Assembly: GCF_030463565.1 (NCBI RefSeq)
Contig: NC_134643.1
Coordinates: 127,082,309 to 127,146,308 of the forward strand
Direction of reading: 5' to 3'
Length of the DNA: 64,000 bases
From: Pelecanus crispus
Taxonomy: Eukaryota > Chordata > Aves > Pelecaniformes > Pelecanidae
Part shown: piece by piece, positions 23,515 through 36,400 of the stretch
How positions within the stretch are numbered: position 1 is the first letter of the stretch
Layout of the letters: each line of letters starts with the position of its first letter
Notes under the pieces: model-generated
Told to the model about the DNA's origin: nothing
The model's input: only the letters and a program-made list of their open reading frames with translations
Databases searched by the model: none
Made by a program: the position numbers and the translations under genes

Positions 23515-24003
23515 TGTCTTCGTTTAACCCCAGCCAGCAACCAAGCACCACCCAGCGGCTCACTCACTCCCCCTGCCCCAGTGGGATGGGGGAGAGAATC
23601 CAAAGAGTTAAGTGAGAAACACTCCTGGGTTGAGATAAGAACAGTTTAATAATTGAAATAAAATAAAGTAAAATAGTAGTAGTAGTAATAATAATAATGG
23701 TATACAAAGCAAGCGATGCACAATGTAATTGCTCACCACCCACTGACTGATGCCCAGCCAGCCCCCAAGCAGCGATCACTGCCCCCCGGCCAACCCCGCC
23801 CAGTTTCTATACTGAGCATGACCCCACATGGTATGGAATAGCCCTTTGGCCGGTTTGGGTCAGCTGTCCTGGCTGTGCCCCCTCCCAGCTTCTCACTGGC
23901 AGGGCATGAGAAGTTGAACAGTCCTTGACTGGTGTAAGCACTGTTCAGCAACAACTAAACCATCAGTGTGTTATCAGCATTATCCTCATCCTAAATCCAA
24001 GAG
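23515..24003 (-). mobile_element. Solo LTR, copy C (truncated)
   Basis: Minus-strand relative of copies A, B and D. Read forward it starts TGTCTTCGTTTAACCCCAGC and follows copy D to the segment CATCCTAAATCCAAGAGC. There it breaks off, so the last 60 or so bases in this reading, which are the element's own 5' end, are missing. An internal (TAG/TAA)n run lies at 23671-23699. The CRE-like site of the other copies is destroyed here (TGACCCCA). Confidence 0.85.
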
Positions 24004-25129
24004 CGGCTCTGGGACATGCCTCTTGATGCTCCACCTCCAAATGTTAAGAGTCACTAAACTTAGCCCTTACTGCCCAGGACGTCAGCCATTTCAGCTAAGC
24101 TGATGGGGTTTGGAGCAGATGATTTCTCTTTTGGATTCACAAGGGACATGGGACTGCATTGTCAAAAAGCACCTATGCACTGTCCTTCCCCCGTGACACT
24201 GGATGAAACTGTGGTTTGTCTTAGACTGCATGACAGTTCTGTAAAAGCTGTTCTGATGAGAGACCTTTTGATGCTGAGTAGCGGCTTTTGCTTTTATCTG
24301 TGAACCAAAATCATCTCCTTAGAAGCGAAGATTGATGCTAATCAAGGGCAGTGCATTAGCTTTTCAAGTAGGAACTTTGTAGCATTTGGGGAGATGACGT
24401 GAAGACTTCTTTTTTTAACCTCTGATTCACTACTAAGAAATCTCAGCTAGAAGGATGTGAGCCTGAGCAGGAGTCAACATCTGCCAGCGAGAAGCTTAGC
24501 AGCAGCAGGCTGTGCGACACCCATCTACATTGCAATAGTCTGGTGCAACTCTGAGAGCCTGTCTCTGCAAACCTTACTGTAAGAGAGAAGGGCTTGTTTA
24601 TCGACTGGGAGAAAGCGAAGGAAAGATGCTACTGGGATTGTGGAGCAAAGCCAAGCACGTCTTTAAGTGTTTGAAACGTGGCGCCTAAGTAGTATCACAC
24701 TGGGAGTCAAAGGGTTTCTTTTATTGGAATTACCGGCATAGGCAGTGCAAGAAGAGAGGGAAGAGACAAAATGAAACTGAACGTTTCATTGAGTGCCTTA
24801 AGTGGGTTGCTTGTGCCAGGCAGGTGATACTCTATGTGGGACAAACAGTTACACAGATAAATTAAAACCCGCACAAGGTAACTGAGCAGCTCTTCAGTTT
24901 TGGATGAAATAAGCAGCATAGGGTTACCCGCACCAGTCACGATAAAGAAATACACCTGCAGCTGAAAGCACGCATTTATATAAACAACTAAGCTTTGAAA
25001 TATATATGGTTGCTGGCAATGAAAAAGCACTGCAGGATCAGAAAACCAGAAGGCAAACAAAATAATTTCTTTCTGTTTTAAAGAAGTGCCGCCGAATTCT
25101 TCCGTCAGTTTTCAGCTGAGCTGCTGCGT
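24004..25129. other. Intergenic region upstream of the SLC37A1 CpG island
   Basis: No gene or clear repeat recognised. Likely distal promoter DNA of SLC37A1 by position only. Confidence 0.45.
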
Positions 25130-25795
25130 GAATTCTTAAGGTTTGCGGTGTGGCAACCAGAAATGCCCCCGCGTACCGCCGGCGGGCAGCCGACAGCGCT
25201 GCAGCGAAGCGCCTGTGCGCACCCCCCGGGCCGGGGCCGGGGCCGGGGGCGGGCACCGGCCGTGCCGGGCAACGCGGGGGCCCTCGGGCCGCCACTCCGG
25301 AGCGCCCGGAGCGGGAGAGGCCGCCGGGTGACAGGTGGTTCTGCGGGGACGGCGGGCAGCGCCGGCTCACGGAGCGGCTTTTCTCTCCGCGGCTCCCCGG
25401 CGGGCTGGGCGGCGGGGCCCAGCCGCGGAGCCGCCGGCCCCTCAGCCCCGCGGCGGCGAGGCCCGGGGAGCCGCGGGCGGCCGGGCCGAGGGTAGCGGTT
25501 TCCTCCCGCAGGCTTCGCCGGCCGCTACAGAGGCGGCCCGGAGCCTGCGCTGGGCGCGCTGCCGGCACGGAGCGGCCCACGGCGCGGCTCCTACCGCCCG
25601 CCGCGGCCCGGCCCGGCCCGGCCCGCCCCGGCGGGGTGCCCGGCTGCCCGGCGAGCCCAGCCCAGCCAGGGCGCGGCCCGCCCCGCCGCCGCGGGGCGCC
25701 CTCAGCCGCGGCGCGGCGGGGAGGGGCCCGGGGAGAGCGTGCCGCCGCGCAGCTCCCGCGGCCGGTCGGCCATCCGCAGCCGCGCCCGGCCGCTC

Positions 25796-25835
25796 GGCTC
25801 GGCTCGGCTCGGCTCAGCTCGGCTCGGCTCGGCTC
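25796..25835 (+). repeat. (GGCTC)n pentanucleotide repeat
   Basis: Eight units, the fifth being AGCTC. It lies 70-110 bp upstream of a plausible first-exon donor, so it is probably in the SLC37A1 5' UTR or core promoter. Confidence 0.85.
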
Positions 25836-25839
25836 AGCG

Positions 25840-25903
25840 CGGCGCAGGCCAGGCAGGAAGCAGGAAGCTACCGGCGGCGGGAGGGCGAGAGCAGCGGCAG
25901 CGG
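25840..25903 (+). other. SLC37A1: Candidate end of non-coding SLC37A1 exon 1
   Basis: CAGCGG followed by GTAGGC (donor at 25904-25905) is a reasonable splice donor within the CpG island. The 5' edge of the exon is unknown and the start given here is arbitrary. This is inference; no transcript evidence is available. Confidence 0.35.
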
Positions 25904-28900
25904 GTAGGCTCGGCGGGCGGGGGGCGGCCGTGCACCTGCCGTGCCCGCGGCGGGGGCGGAGCGGGGGCGTCGCCGCCGCTTCCCGCCTGTGTGGCGGCCC
26001 CGGCCCCGGCCCCTTCCTCTTCCTTCCCCCGCGGGGCTGCTCGGCAGCGGTGGCCGGGCGGGGGTGCCGGGGGCGTTGGGAAGGCGGCTGCAGTGCCGCC
26101 GGGGCGCAGGCGTTCACCTCCCCTGCCGCCGCCGCCCCCCGCTCACCTTCTTTCCTTCCCCTTTTGTCTTGCTTTTCCCCCCTTTATCTCTTCGAGGCTG
26201 GGCTTGCTGTGAGACCCCCTTCCTCCGCCCCAGCCGGCCGAGTCAGGCCCCGGACCCGGCGAGGATTGCTTCGGGGGCACCCCTAGGTTTTGTCGGTAGC
26301 GGAGGGAGTAATTCTGATTTTGCGCCCCTCCCGGAGCGCGGCCGCAGGCGGGAGCCCGCCGAGCAGCTGTAACCCAGAGGCGGAGACCGGCCCTCGGCCG
26401 GCACTGAGCTGCCCCAGCCTCCCCGTGGGGTGCGAGTGGGGGTCCCGCAGGCCACAGCACCCCGTTCCGCTGGGGAGGGCCCGCCGGGGGCCAGGCCTGC
26501 CTTGCTCGCCGCCCGGCCCGGCCCCGCGGGGTGAGGGGTGCTGGCCCTGGCCTGGATCGGCATTTGGGGAGGCTGGGGGGCCGCGGGCTCATCGGGTGTT
26601 GCGGCAGCCCCCGGTGGTGGGGGTTGGCGGTGCAGGGTCCTGGGACGCAGGTGTGGGTTCGCTGTGCATTCCCAAGGACTCTCGTCCCCTGTTGTTAAGC
26701 CAGGATTAAGTGTTTTCCGCTTTCTGTATTAAATGGAAGGAATATAGCCATTTAAATTCTAAAGATGATAGATCTGGCAGTTTATGGGTCAGGTGCTGAG
26801 CTGTTAGGCATTAAGCACGATATGCATTTGATCTGCATGTGTCTAAAGGCCCTTGGAGACCTTAACGACGAAGACTTGGCGTTACCCGCTGTCTCTGCGT
26901 ACGCACAATTAATGTCTGCCTGCCAGGGCAACGGCGTACAAGGGGGCAGGGGCCGGGCAGGAGCTTCGCTCCGTCTCGCCAGCGCCCAGCACAGCTGAGC
27001 CAAGGTTTGCGGTATTTGCAGCGGTAAAGGCCAGTCACAAATGACCGTATTTTCCTGAAACGGGGAGGGAGTTATGTCTCAGCCAGTGCAGTGGGAAGCC
27101 TGAAGAAGCAATAGAAAGTTTGGAAGGTAAATACGGATCCAAAGTAAGTACCGGCATAATGCTTTATACGGTGCAGTACAACAAGGAGGAAGTGAAAGTG
27201 TTTTCATTGTCAGGTAAAATAGTTGCTGAAAATGAAAGAACAGAAAACCAGTTCAAGTGATTGAATTGGAACTTGTCCTTGGGCTTCATTAGTAAAACGG
27301 AAATATAAAGGATGTGTTGGTAAAGTGCCGGTTATGCATTGTAGCCTGTTAATGTCATTTTTGAAGAATAGCTTGGTTTTAAAATCTGGTTTAATCTACA
27401 GCAGGATGCAGTCTTTCTAACCTGTTACCGGAAGTTTGTTGACACAAGTTTCTTTGCTTTTGTGGGGAAAGTTTTATTTGTTTATCAAAAGCACATGGAT
27501 GTCAGAGGAACTTATGGTTATGTGGGGACAGAGATAAACCGTTGACAAATAAATGACAACTCAGGTCTCTCTGTCTGCAGGAGATAAAATGAAATCAGTT
27601 CCTGTCAAGTGGAATCAGGGTGCGGTTCTCTAAATGCTGCTGATAGTCCAGTTGTCTTTGCTAGGGCCTCGTGACTCTCGATTTACGTCCAGGATACGCT
27701 GTTAGGAGGTGGTGTGAGTGTGATCTGTGCAGCAGGTGCACAGGTGTGCAACCTTGTGTGACCACTTAGCATTGAAACCTTTTTGTAAGATGCATGAAAT
27801 CTTTTTCTGCTTACACTAAAGCTGTTAAATAGTAACCTGCTAAACAATTACTTTTCTGTCATGACAATTGCCTTATCCCATTATATTTTAAGGGAACTGT
27901 TTAAAGAGGTTTATGGTCTCAGATTTTTGTTCTTTGCCAGCCTCTCAGTTTTTTCCCAGTAGATGTTTCTGTCACCTCACTTAAAGTGTGGTCAGTTAAA
28001 TAATAGTTTCGGTGTTTGGGATAACTGTGAGAGAGGGGAGATGGGGTTCGGGATCACCCTGAAACAGATCTGTTCCTGCTGGAAGAGAAGTTCAGTCCTC
28101 CTCTGGGCTGCTTGTGCCTACCTCTTCTTACCTTTCTTCTCCCAGTGGAGCTATCCACGGCTCATTTCAACCAAACATGACATTACTGATGAGCGATTGT
28201 GGGTTTGAAATTAGAGTTCAGCTGACCTAACTAGCTAGCTGTGGCTGTAAGGGGCAGTCCCACCTTTAGTCCCTGCGTTTATGCTCCCGCTGCTTCGGGT
28301 TCATCCTGCGTAGCAGTTTTGTGGCCACAGAGTGAGTTACTATTCTCTATTGGATCAGCTGTTTTTCAGGGCAGGTTTTCTGATGGATCAGCCACCCGAA
28401 CCATGGCTGTATGACTGCAAGGTCTGACACAGAGGGAGGCAGGGACCTGCAGCTGGGGGTGGGGAGGGGAGGAGGGTGTAGGTTTGCACTTTCCCTAACC
28501 TCTGCAGCCTCTGGGAGGAGGTAGGAAACTCATGTTGGGTGGGAATGATTATGGGGTTTGCTGATTAATTGCACAACCAGTTATCTGATTCAGGGCAGGG
28601 GTGGGGGAGGAGGTGGAACATGCCAAACGGGATTAGCAAGTCAATTCACTTTTAGGGGAAGGAGGTGTCAAGCTGAACTGGGACACTGTGGAAAAATGAA
28701 AGGTATGACAAAAATGTGTTTGGCGTAAAGGAGCAGACCCTTGATCTTTTGGTGGGATACTCTGTTATGTGAAGAGGTGGTAGTTTCCCTCCATTCCTGG
28801 GGAAGAAGCCTGTGGGGACAGTGAAGGCTTTCAAGCTGCCAGCTTTGACCCAGCAGGTACTGTTTGGTGTTGTCATTCAGTTGGCTGAGGAGGAGTAGCT

Positions 28901-30257
28901 CTCATTTCTGTGGTAAGATGGGGCAATAAAGATGAGAGGAGAGATGCTCACACCTTTGCCTGCCCTGTGGCAGCCTCTAAAATTCCCAGGTTAAGACAAA
29001 CCCTCGGTCCTGGCAGATGTGTTTTCTTCAACGCAGATTTTGCTTTAGCTCACCTCCCGTTGTTTCCCGGGAGGGCTAGTCCTGTATCCTACCAGCTTTC
29101 CGTCAGAAGTATGGCAGCAGCTGGTGCTGGTGTTAAGCCCACTAGCTGGGCTACCAGGAGGGTAGGGGTTATGCTGCAGACCCTGGTGTGTTATTTGGCA
29201 TCCTGCCGGGGTGGCTCTGCTGTTAGCACACCAGGAGGCTCGGCTTGCATACAGGAGCTGTAGTCACACCTTGTGCCTACAGTGCCTTTTGTCATCTTAC
29301 GCAACAGTTAGCTCAGACTTGCTGCGAAGTAACAGTGCAGCTAGTTCCTGTTGCAGTACCTGTAACAAACGGTAAGGCGCATCTTTTTCTGTTGAGGGGC
29401 TTTCACCCAAATTTGAAGAAACAGGAGGAACTCTACAAGATTTTAAACCAAATTGAATAGATGCTGCCACAGTCTCACTTTTCCCTGCATGTCACGTACG
29501 TGCGTGAGCCTGCCTTCTCCCTTGTGCTGGATGAGCTGGTGTGGGGAGCTCAAGTGGTGAAAAAAACTTTTTTTTTTTTTTTCTTTTCCAAGTTTTCTGA
29601 CGATGTGGTGCTTTGTGCAGGACTGATACTGGGATGGGGAAATGGGGCTGGAAGAGGGAATGCTGGTCAAGGCTTGCTGGCAGCATTGTTCAGCAGCACC
29701 CACTCTCAAGCTGCAGGAGTCTCTATTCTGGGCTGAAAACACTACAGTCATTTTTGAACAAATTTCAACCTCATGAATGTTTCTGATGTGTTAAAATAGA
29801 TCTTTGTAAGGTGGGAACTTCCTTATTTGTAGTCTTTCTGGCACAAAAGCAGAGTGTTTTGATGTCAGCTGGCTTTGGATCATGTTCTGAGTGCATCTTT
29901 CCTGTGTGTCCCCACTGCTGTATACTATGCTGACTTCTCAAAATAGGTTATGCATGATAAAATTCAGAAAAGGCTGCGATTTATATTGGCTTAAAATTCT
30001 CTATTGCATTTTTGATGCCTAGAAGGTTCATTACGGTAATTACTTGTCTCTGAAAGAGGCAATTGCTGATTCAAATGTTATGATTAGAAAATATTACAGT
30101 AACTTGATAAGAATATTTACTTATCAACTTCTGTTATTTGAAGATCAGCAATTAACAAAGGCAGAGTGAAGAATTTGCTACGTTGTGACTAAAGGTATAA
30201 GGAAAAAAACCTACAGGGAGATCAACTTGGCAGTATATCTTCCATGTTTGTTAACAG
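25904..30257 (+). other. SLC37A1 first intron (inferred)
   Basis: Between the inferred untranslated exon and the first coding exon. After the CpG island ends near 26640 the sequence is unique-looking, with no recognised repeat or coding exon. It may contain further untranslated exons I cannot see. Confidence 0.4.
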
Positions 30258-30376
30258 CCTGCCATCGCACAGCTTTGAGAGGATCTTTGTTACACATTCC
30301 GAAGAACGGATAACGTTGTCACAAGTACATAATTGTGTCTCTGAAAATTTGATACCAGCTGTAGAGTAGATCATAG
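30258..30376 (+). other. SLC37A1: Probable 5' UTR part of the SLC37A1 start-codon exon
   Basis: A pyrimidine-rich stretch ending TTTGTTAACAG at 30257 is the best nearby acceptor, giving about 119 bases of leader before the ATG. An alternative acceptor, ATACCAG at 30358, would shorten it to 18 bases. In-frame TAG at 30374-30376. Confidence 0.5.
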
Positions 30377-30432
30377 ATGGCTCAGCTTCCTCCTGGGATT
30401 CGTTTCATCACTTCATTTTCACGAGATCAGTG
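30377..30432 (+). CDS. SLC37A1: SLC37A1 coding exon C1
   Basis: Encodes [18 protein letters not shown] and the first two bases of Trp; donor GTAAGT. The cytosolic N-terminus matches the family. The ATG has G at +4 but T at -3, so its context is only moderate. Confidence 0.96.
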
Positions 30433-33400
30433 GTAAGTCTTGAAGTATGGTGGTGATCTTTGTTTTGGACAATGGGAGTTTGTATCTAGGGAAGATGATA
30501 CTGTTGCCTTGCTCTGGTTTTGCTTTTTCATTGCTTAATATATACAGCAAGAATATATAGTCAATTGCATAATAAATAAATATTGCTGACATTTAAAAAG
30601 TAAAATACTTTGTTGAGGGAACCCAGACAGACCCTTACTAGTCAAGTGTGCTACAGAATAAAGCCTTTTGTCCTTTTCTTTGCAAGGTGTGTATTTGAAG
30701 GGATAGATTTCAGATTTTCATTTTCAAACTCTTAGGTGGGAAGGGTCCTTGAGGTTAGCTTTCTTTCCTTAACCAGAAGTGTATTTTCTCCCCGGTAATT
30801 TGATGTGTAATATAGACTTGTAGAATTACAGTTTTAGTTCTTGCTACTGTAATATTAAAAAAAAAAAAAAACAAAAAACAGAAAACAAACCAAGAAAAAA
30901 TGCCAAACAAAAAACCAAAACCTTTGCTTTAGGAAAACTAATCCTGGAAATTGGATGACATCCGTTCTTGTGCTTTCTGAGATAGAATACTGAGTCAATT
31001 GTGTGTAAATAACAAATGGAAGACCAAGTACTTCCCATCTGAGCAATTTTATCACATGCTTTCTCTAGCAGAGCATCATGGACAAAGTCATTTCAGTTTT
31101 ATCACTTGTGAGGATGTTTTCGGTTATGGGGGTGAATAAGTCAACTTGTAGGGTAACTCACTTTTTTTGGTTTTTTTTTTTAACGTCTCTCTGAATACAC
31201 TGGGACTATAAAACAAGACCTTTGTTATGTGAAAGTTTATAAGGCAGAGAATGATTGAAAAAGGTTAATTAAAAATTAGGGACTATAGAAGGCTGTGTGA
31301 TATCAGATCTTTGTATGTATATATGTACTTTTATTTACGGATGTTAATTTTAAGATCAAGGCTAGAAGGAGCCAGTAGACACCCTCTGATCTCTGTGTAT
31401 TGTTAAAAGCACAAATCCACAAAATGCTCTCCTTCTTAAACAACTGAAAGGTGCTGCAGGTAAAGAATAGAATAGATCAGATTGTTATCTTTGTTTAATG
31501 CTTGCACAGGGAGTTTGAGATGCCTGTTTAATTCCGATGAACTGCAGAGAAAGATCCAAGGATGCCAGGGAGGTAAAAGGGAAAATTCCTTCCCAGTCCC
31601 AAAGCTGGTTAATTATGTTCATGTGCTCCAGCTGACAGTACATGCAGTCTGTGTTAATCCCTCCATCCATCTCTAGAAAAGGCTGATTTCTGTTGTAACA
31701 GAGGAAGGCAAAAGTAAAGCAAAATCCTTAAAGCAGTAAGGAAAGAAAGAAGTCATAACACACAGTAGCCGAACTTGCAATTCACAGAGCCATCATTTAT
31801 GTCCAGGAAACTGAATGAGACAGTGAAATGTGAGATCTGACTATCAGTATGTTTAATGTTGAACTGCCTTTTAATAGCCCCCAAAGGAAGGTTGTAAACA
31901 AGGCAGATCAGCTCTGTGGACTCCAGAGCACTGCCATGTTGTCCTGCCCGAACCTGTGTGCTACCAAGCTCCCTCCCAAAGCCAGATCAGAGCAGATGTT
32001 GTAAAGCAGCGTAACTGCTAGGGTGGTTCTCCAGGCTGTTAGAGAACATGAAAAAAAGCTGTCTTCCAGTATTCCAAGATTGCCAATGACTTGTGTAATA
32101 TTTTTATGTAACTTAGTGCTAAAAGTACATCTGAATAATTTTCAAATACTCTTTTTTTTTTTTTTCTTATATTGTAGGTATAGAGCCTTCATTTTCTCTC
32201 TCACTTTCTTGTTGTATGCCAGCTTCCATTTATCAAGGAAACCTATTAGTATAGTTAAGGTAAGCAAGGTTGCGTCCTTGTTTAAACATCCTTCTACTCC
32301 TGTCAAACACGGAAGTAGTTGTCTTTTTCAATATTTCCTTTTGTGAAAGGCAGTGTTTAACCTGGAATGGTTTAAAAGATGAAACACTGATAAAGCTAGT
32401 ATGCAGTGACATTTACTTGATAAACTTTAGTAAGACCATGCCTAGAATATCGCATACACATCTAATCTTTGGGCTTAAGACTTGAAACAGCTATTGCCTA
32501 CACTTAATTTATGTGAATTAATCTTGTTATAGATATTTAAGTGTATACAGGTTTATATTCATATGTTTGAGAAAAGTTGCTCATAACTGATGAGTCAAAC
32601 ATGATAAAATTCTACTGGCATTTACAAGACTGTTCCAAGTACTGTTGAGTATCAGAGTCATAGTCGTCTATACGCTTGGGACTCTGCTCCCAGTGAAGCT
32701 GGTGGCAGAATATTGTCTAATTCTAGGTTTGTTAGTTTAGTCTTCGGCCTGTATAACTTGCCAAACACAAATCAGATCCCCCAGGGGCTGTATTGTATAT
32801 AACTGATGAGTAACAATGGGCAAAGTAGCTTGATGTTAGTGAAGAATTTTGAAATTCTGCAGTATCAGAAACACCAGTTCGCTATAGCATGTTGTTTCTA
32901 ACCACATAATTACTCTTTCATGTAATGGTGGTTTCACCCAGCAAAATACCAAGCAATTACTAATGGCTAACAATTTTACTGATTTCAGTGGGTTTGACAC
33001 AGTTTCATATAGAGCTAGAATTGTTAAATTTATTGCTGTATGGGGATTAACAGTCACAAGTGAATTTTCCATTTTCAAATTTCCTTTCTGTGTCAGGGAG
33101 AGCTGCATAAGCATTGCGCTGCTTCACATGAAGTTGAACTCAACTCCTACAAAGAATATGCTGCCCAGATTCAGCCTGTCAAAAAGCCATCTAATGTATC
33201 CCAGTGTGGTTGGGAGCCATTTGGTAAGGGTTGTTTTTTTGGTTTTGTTTTTTTCTTTCATAATAATGAGCTGATATTCATAATTAGATTATTTGCCTCT
33301 AGCTATTTCTTCTTCATGTGTGGAGGGACTCAGGAGATGTGCATGGGAGGCGTGTTTTGTTTTCCATGTTCTCATTGATTTTTCCAAAGAAAGTTAAGTT

Positions 33401-36400
33401 GTGACTTACCTTGTCATGTCTTTCCTACTTAAAGTGACTTAAACAACTGACATTATTTTACCTGTTAGAGCTATGAGGTGGTTTCAGTAGATCAGTTTTC
33501 ACTCAGAAAATGGGATTTGTCTTTAGAATGTCTATTAAGGAAAAAAAGGGTGAAAAATGAAATCATTATAATTTTCTGCTGTTTTAGTTCAAGGTCCAGC
33601 AATCATTTAAATGAAATTACTTGGTGTTTATCTGAATTGGAACTTCTCAGAGTCCTTATCTGCCAGAAAGAATATTTTTCTCCCCATTTTAGTGGAGAAA
33701 AATGGGAGACTTTGTTGCAGAATAGAGTTGACAACTGAATAACTTATGAACCTGGCCTTTCACTTAAATAGAAAAAATATTTGCCTACTTACAATTAAAT
33801 TTTAATTTAATTGTGTTTGAATTTAATAGAGATTTTGAATCATTCCTTGACACTTTTATCACTACCAAGAACATCAGTGAAGTAGAATAGTCCATTCTGT
33901 CAATGTGCCAGTCCACTCCAGTCAATCTAGCCATCCATTCTAATTGTCCTTTAATTAGCAATTAAAAAAAAGCCCTACTCTGTTCAAAGATAATTAAAGA
34001 TCTGAGCTCTGCGTCTTCTGTGGACAAAATTCTGTATATTAACTGCCTGCTGCAAGGTAATCATCGGTCTACTGAAATTATTTAGTCCCACAGGTTTCCA
34101 AATGTATTGGCATGCAGTTAAACTTGGTTGCTGTTTCTTGTCCCTGGACCAAGGGGAGACTGAGATTGCTTGTCTAAAACACTAGTTAGCTTTCTTAATG
34201 GAGACTTCTGAGCTCCAGTGTGTCCTCCTTTTCCATGAACATACAGGTTATTGCAAAGCTACCCCTCTGGGATGGCACTCTAGACTTGTCCTTTTAGCTC
34301 CGTTTTTCAGGCAACGTAGCTGGCAAGCTGGGAGTAACACTGAAAGAAGGAATGCTTTAATAAGCGTGACTTTATTTTCGAAGTCAATGGGAATTGTGCC
34401 TCCTTGCAAATACACAAACCATCTGTCTTGGTGTGAGCTCAGGTCTTTTGAAACTAGACTTGGTGTTTCTGTCTGGGTGGAGTCCCTCCTGCTCCTTCCA
34501 TCCTGCCTGCAAGTCTCATTTAGTTGTGGTTATGGTCATTTGCTGTACAGAGCAGAACCCTGGTTTGTTTTTTTTTAAACAAGACTTCTACCTCTGTGCT
34601 TTATGAGTAGTTGGAAAATGAAATGCAAAAGGTTTTAACCATATATTAAGCTGGTTCCTTAAATGACTATATGACGGTGGATTTTTTTTCAGCTATTTTG
34701 ACTGTTAGGACCTCACACATTTGCAAAACATCTTTCCACTTCTAATAAAGTCCATTAAAGTTTGGGTTTTCTTTTGTCTAAGGACCTATAAGAAAAGGGC
34801 ACCTTGTTAATAACTGATGTTTCTTCTCTTCCAAAATGCTGTTTTGAATAAGGTGGAATTAAGAATGGGCCTACCAATATTTTCCTAATATGTTACAGGC
34901 AAAAGGGTCAGTTGTAGAGGGGATTTTTCTGGTTAAACAAAATGTTTTGCAAAATACATGCTTAAGTCTAGAAGTGCCTATTGAAAATTAAATGTCAGTG
35001 CAGGTTCACTAAAATTTTTCTTGTAATATGTAAAAATGGTTGGGAAGTTATTGGTACATTTAAACTGATGATTTGTTTTGAAAATTATTCTTAGATAAGA
35101 GCAACTACAAACAGTTACTGGGAGCACTGGATTACTCATTTCTGTGTGCATATGCAATTGGAATGTATTTAAGGTAAACCTCACTCTCTTGAAAACCTGC
35201 TTTATCGCTTACTGTTAATTTATGAGGCTGTACTACTTCTGAGATATTGTGCTTTCCTACTGTAAAGTTTCTGGTGAAGAGAGTGAGAACTTGGTTGCTG
35301 AGGAAAAAAACCCACACAATCCTGAGTCCCCAGTGGTATCGTACCTGTTGGTATGTGGATGGCTTCTTACCTGCACCCATCCTGACTGCCTTGTGCAGGA
35401 ATGCTTTCCAACTTGCAATGTAGCCTGTCTTTCCTTCATATGGAATATGAAGGAAAATATGCTGTAATATATGTCCTCAAACTTTATCAGTCTCCAACTT
35501 GCACATGTAGACTAAACCGATTGTCCTGGCTTTCTCTATAGTTACAGGACAGAAGCAGACACCTCCTAAAAATAATCCCAAACCCATCTTAAAATGTGCA
35601 GTATTAGCTGCTGTTTGGAGATGCTTCTTTTTATTGACTAAAACCAGAACCTTCATAACTAGAACCATTAGCAAGGGAGACAAGTCTCACTTTAAATGGC
35701 TGGAGACATGTCCCACCTTATGGGTCATTTGGAAAATTACTCTGTAAGTGACTTCCAATGTGCTCCAGGTGAGTATCTCCCTGAAAGATGGTTGTGCAGG
35801 TGTCAGGATTTGGCAATTAGTGAACATGAAAAGTTTGTTGGTATTTTTTCTGTCAAGTACTAAAAATGGCTCATTTGCTGCTGTGAAGGAAAACAGCAGT
35901 TACCAGTAAAGTTTCTCCTCAACCAGCATTAAACAACACAAAATATTTTTTATTTGTGAAGGCTTGGGGTATGATCTCATTTTTAATTATTGCCTTTCTT
36001 TTTATTTCCTCCCACATTCCAAGTGGAATAATAGGAGAACGGCTGCCTATCCGGTACTATCTGACAGTTGGGATGCTTGCTAGCGGACTCTTCACTGCGA
36101 TGTTTGGATTGGGTTATTTCTATAATATACATAATCTGTGGTTTTACATAATGGCCCAGGTAGGCACGATGTTATTTAGATACTGTGAGTTTCCATGGTG
36201 CTGTTTAGTGTTGTATTGGGTTTTTTTCAGTTGCAAACAGTGATTAGTGGTTGGATGGGAGGATGTAAATGCTGGCATACATTGTCATTGATGACAGGCA
36301 GAAATGATAGAGTGGATAGCTCCAGGTTTTATTTTTGAAAAAATTTTTTTTAGTGGAAGAAATCTTTGAAAACAAATTAAAGCATTTCAGTCTGTGTCAA

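Larger units (their letters stand above)
25130..26640. promoter_or_regulatory. SLC37A1: CpG island at the SLC37A1 promoter and first exon
   Basis: About 1.5 kb of very GC- and CpG-rich DNA with many GC boxes, about 4-5 kb upstream of the SLC37A1 start codon on the same strand. It is the obvious promoter candidate. Long open frames on both strands (up to 378 codons) are low-complexity Arg/Pro/Ala/Gly translations of this composition and have no family similarity. Confidence 0.8.

Noticed and set aside
25038-26592. Very long open frames on both strands (up to 378 codons)
   Set aside because: They lie in the CpG island, overlap each other on opposite strands, and translate to low-complexity Arg/Pro/Ala/Gly with no family motif. 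They arise because stop codons are rare in GC-rich DNA.
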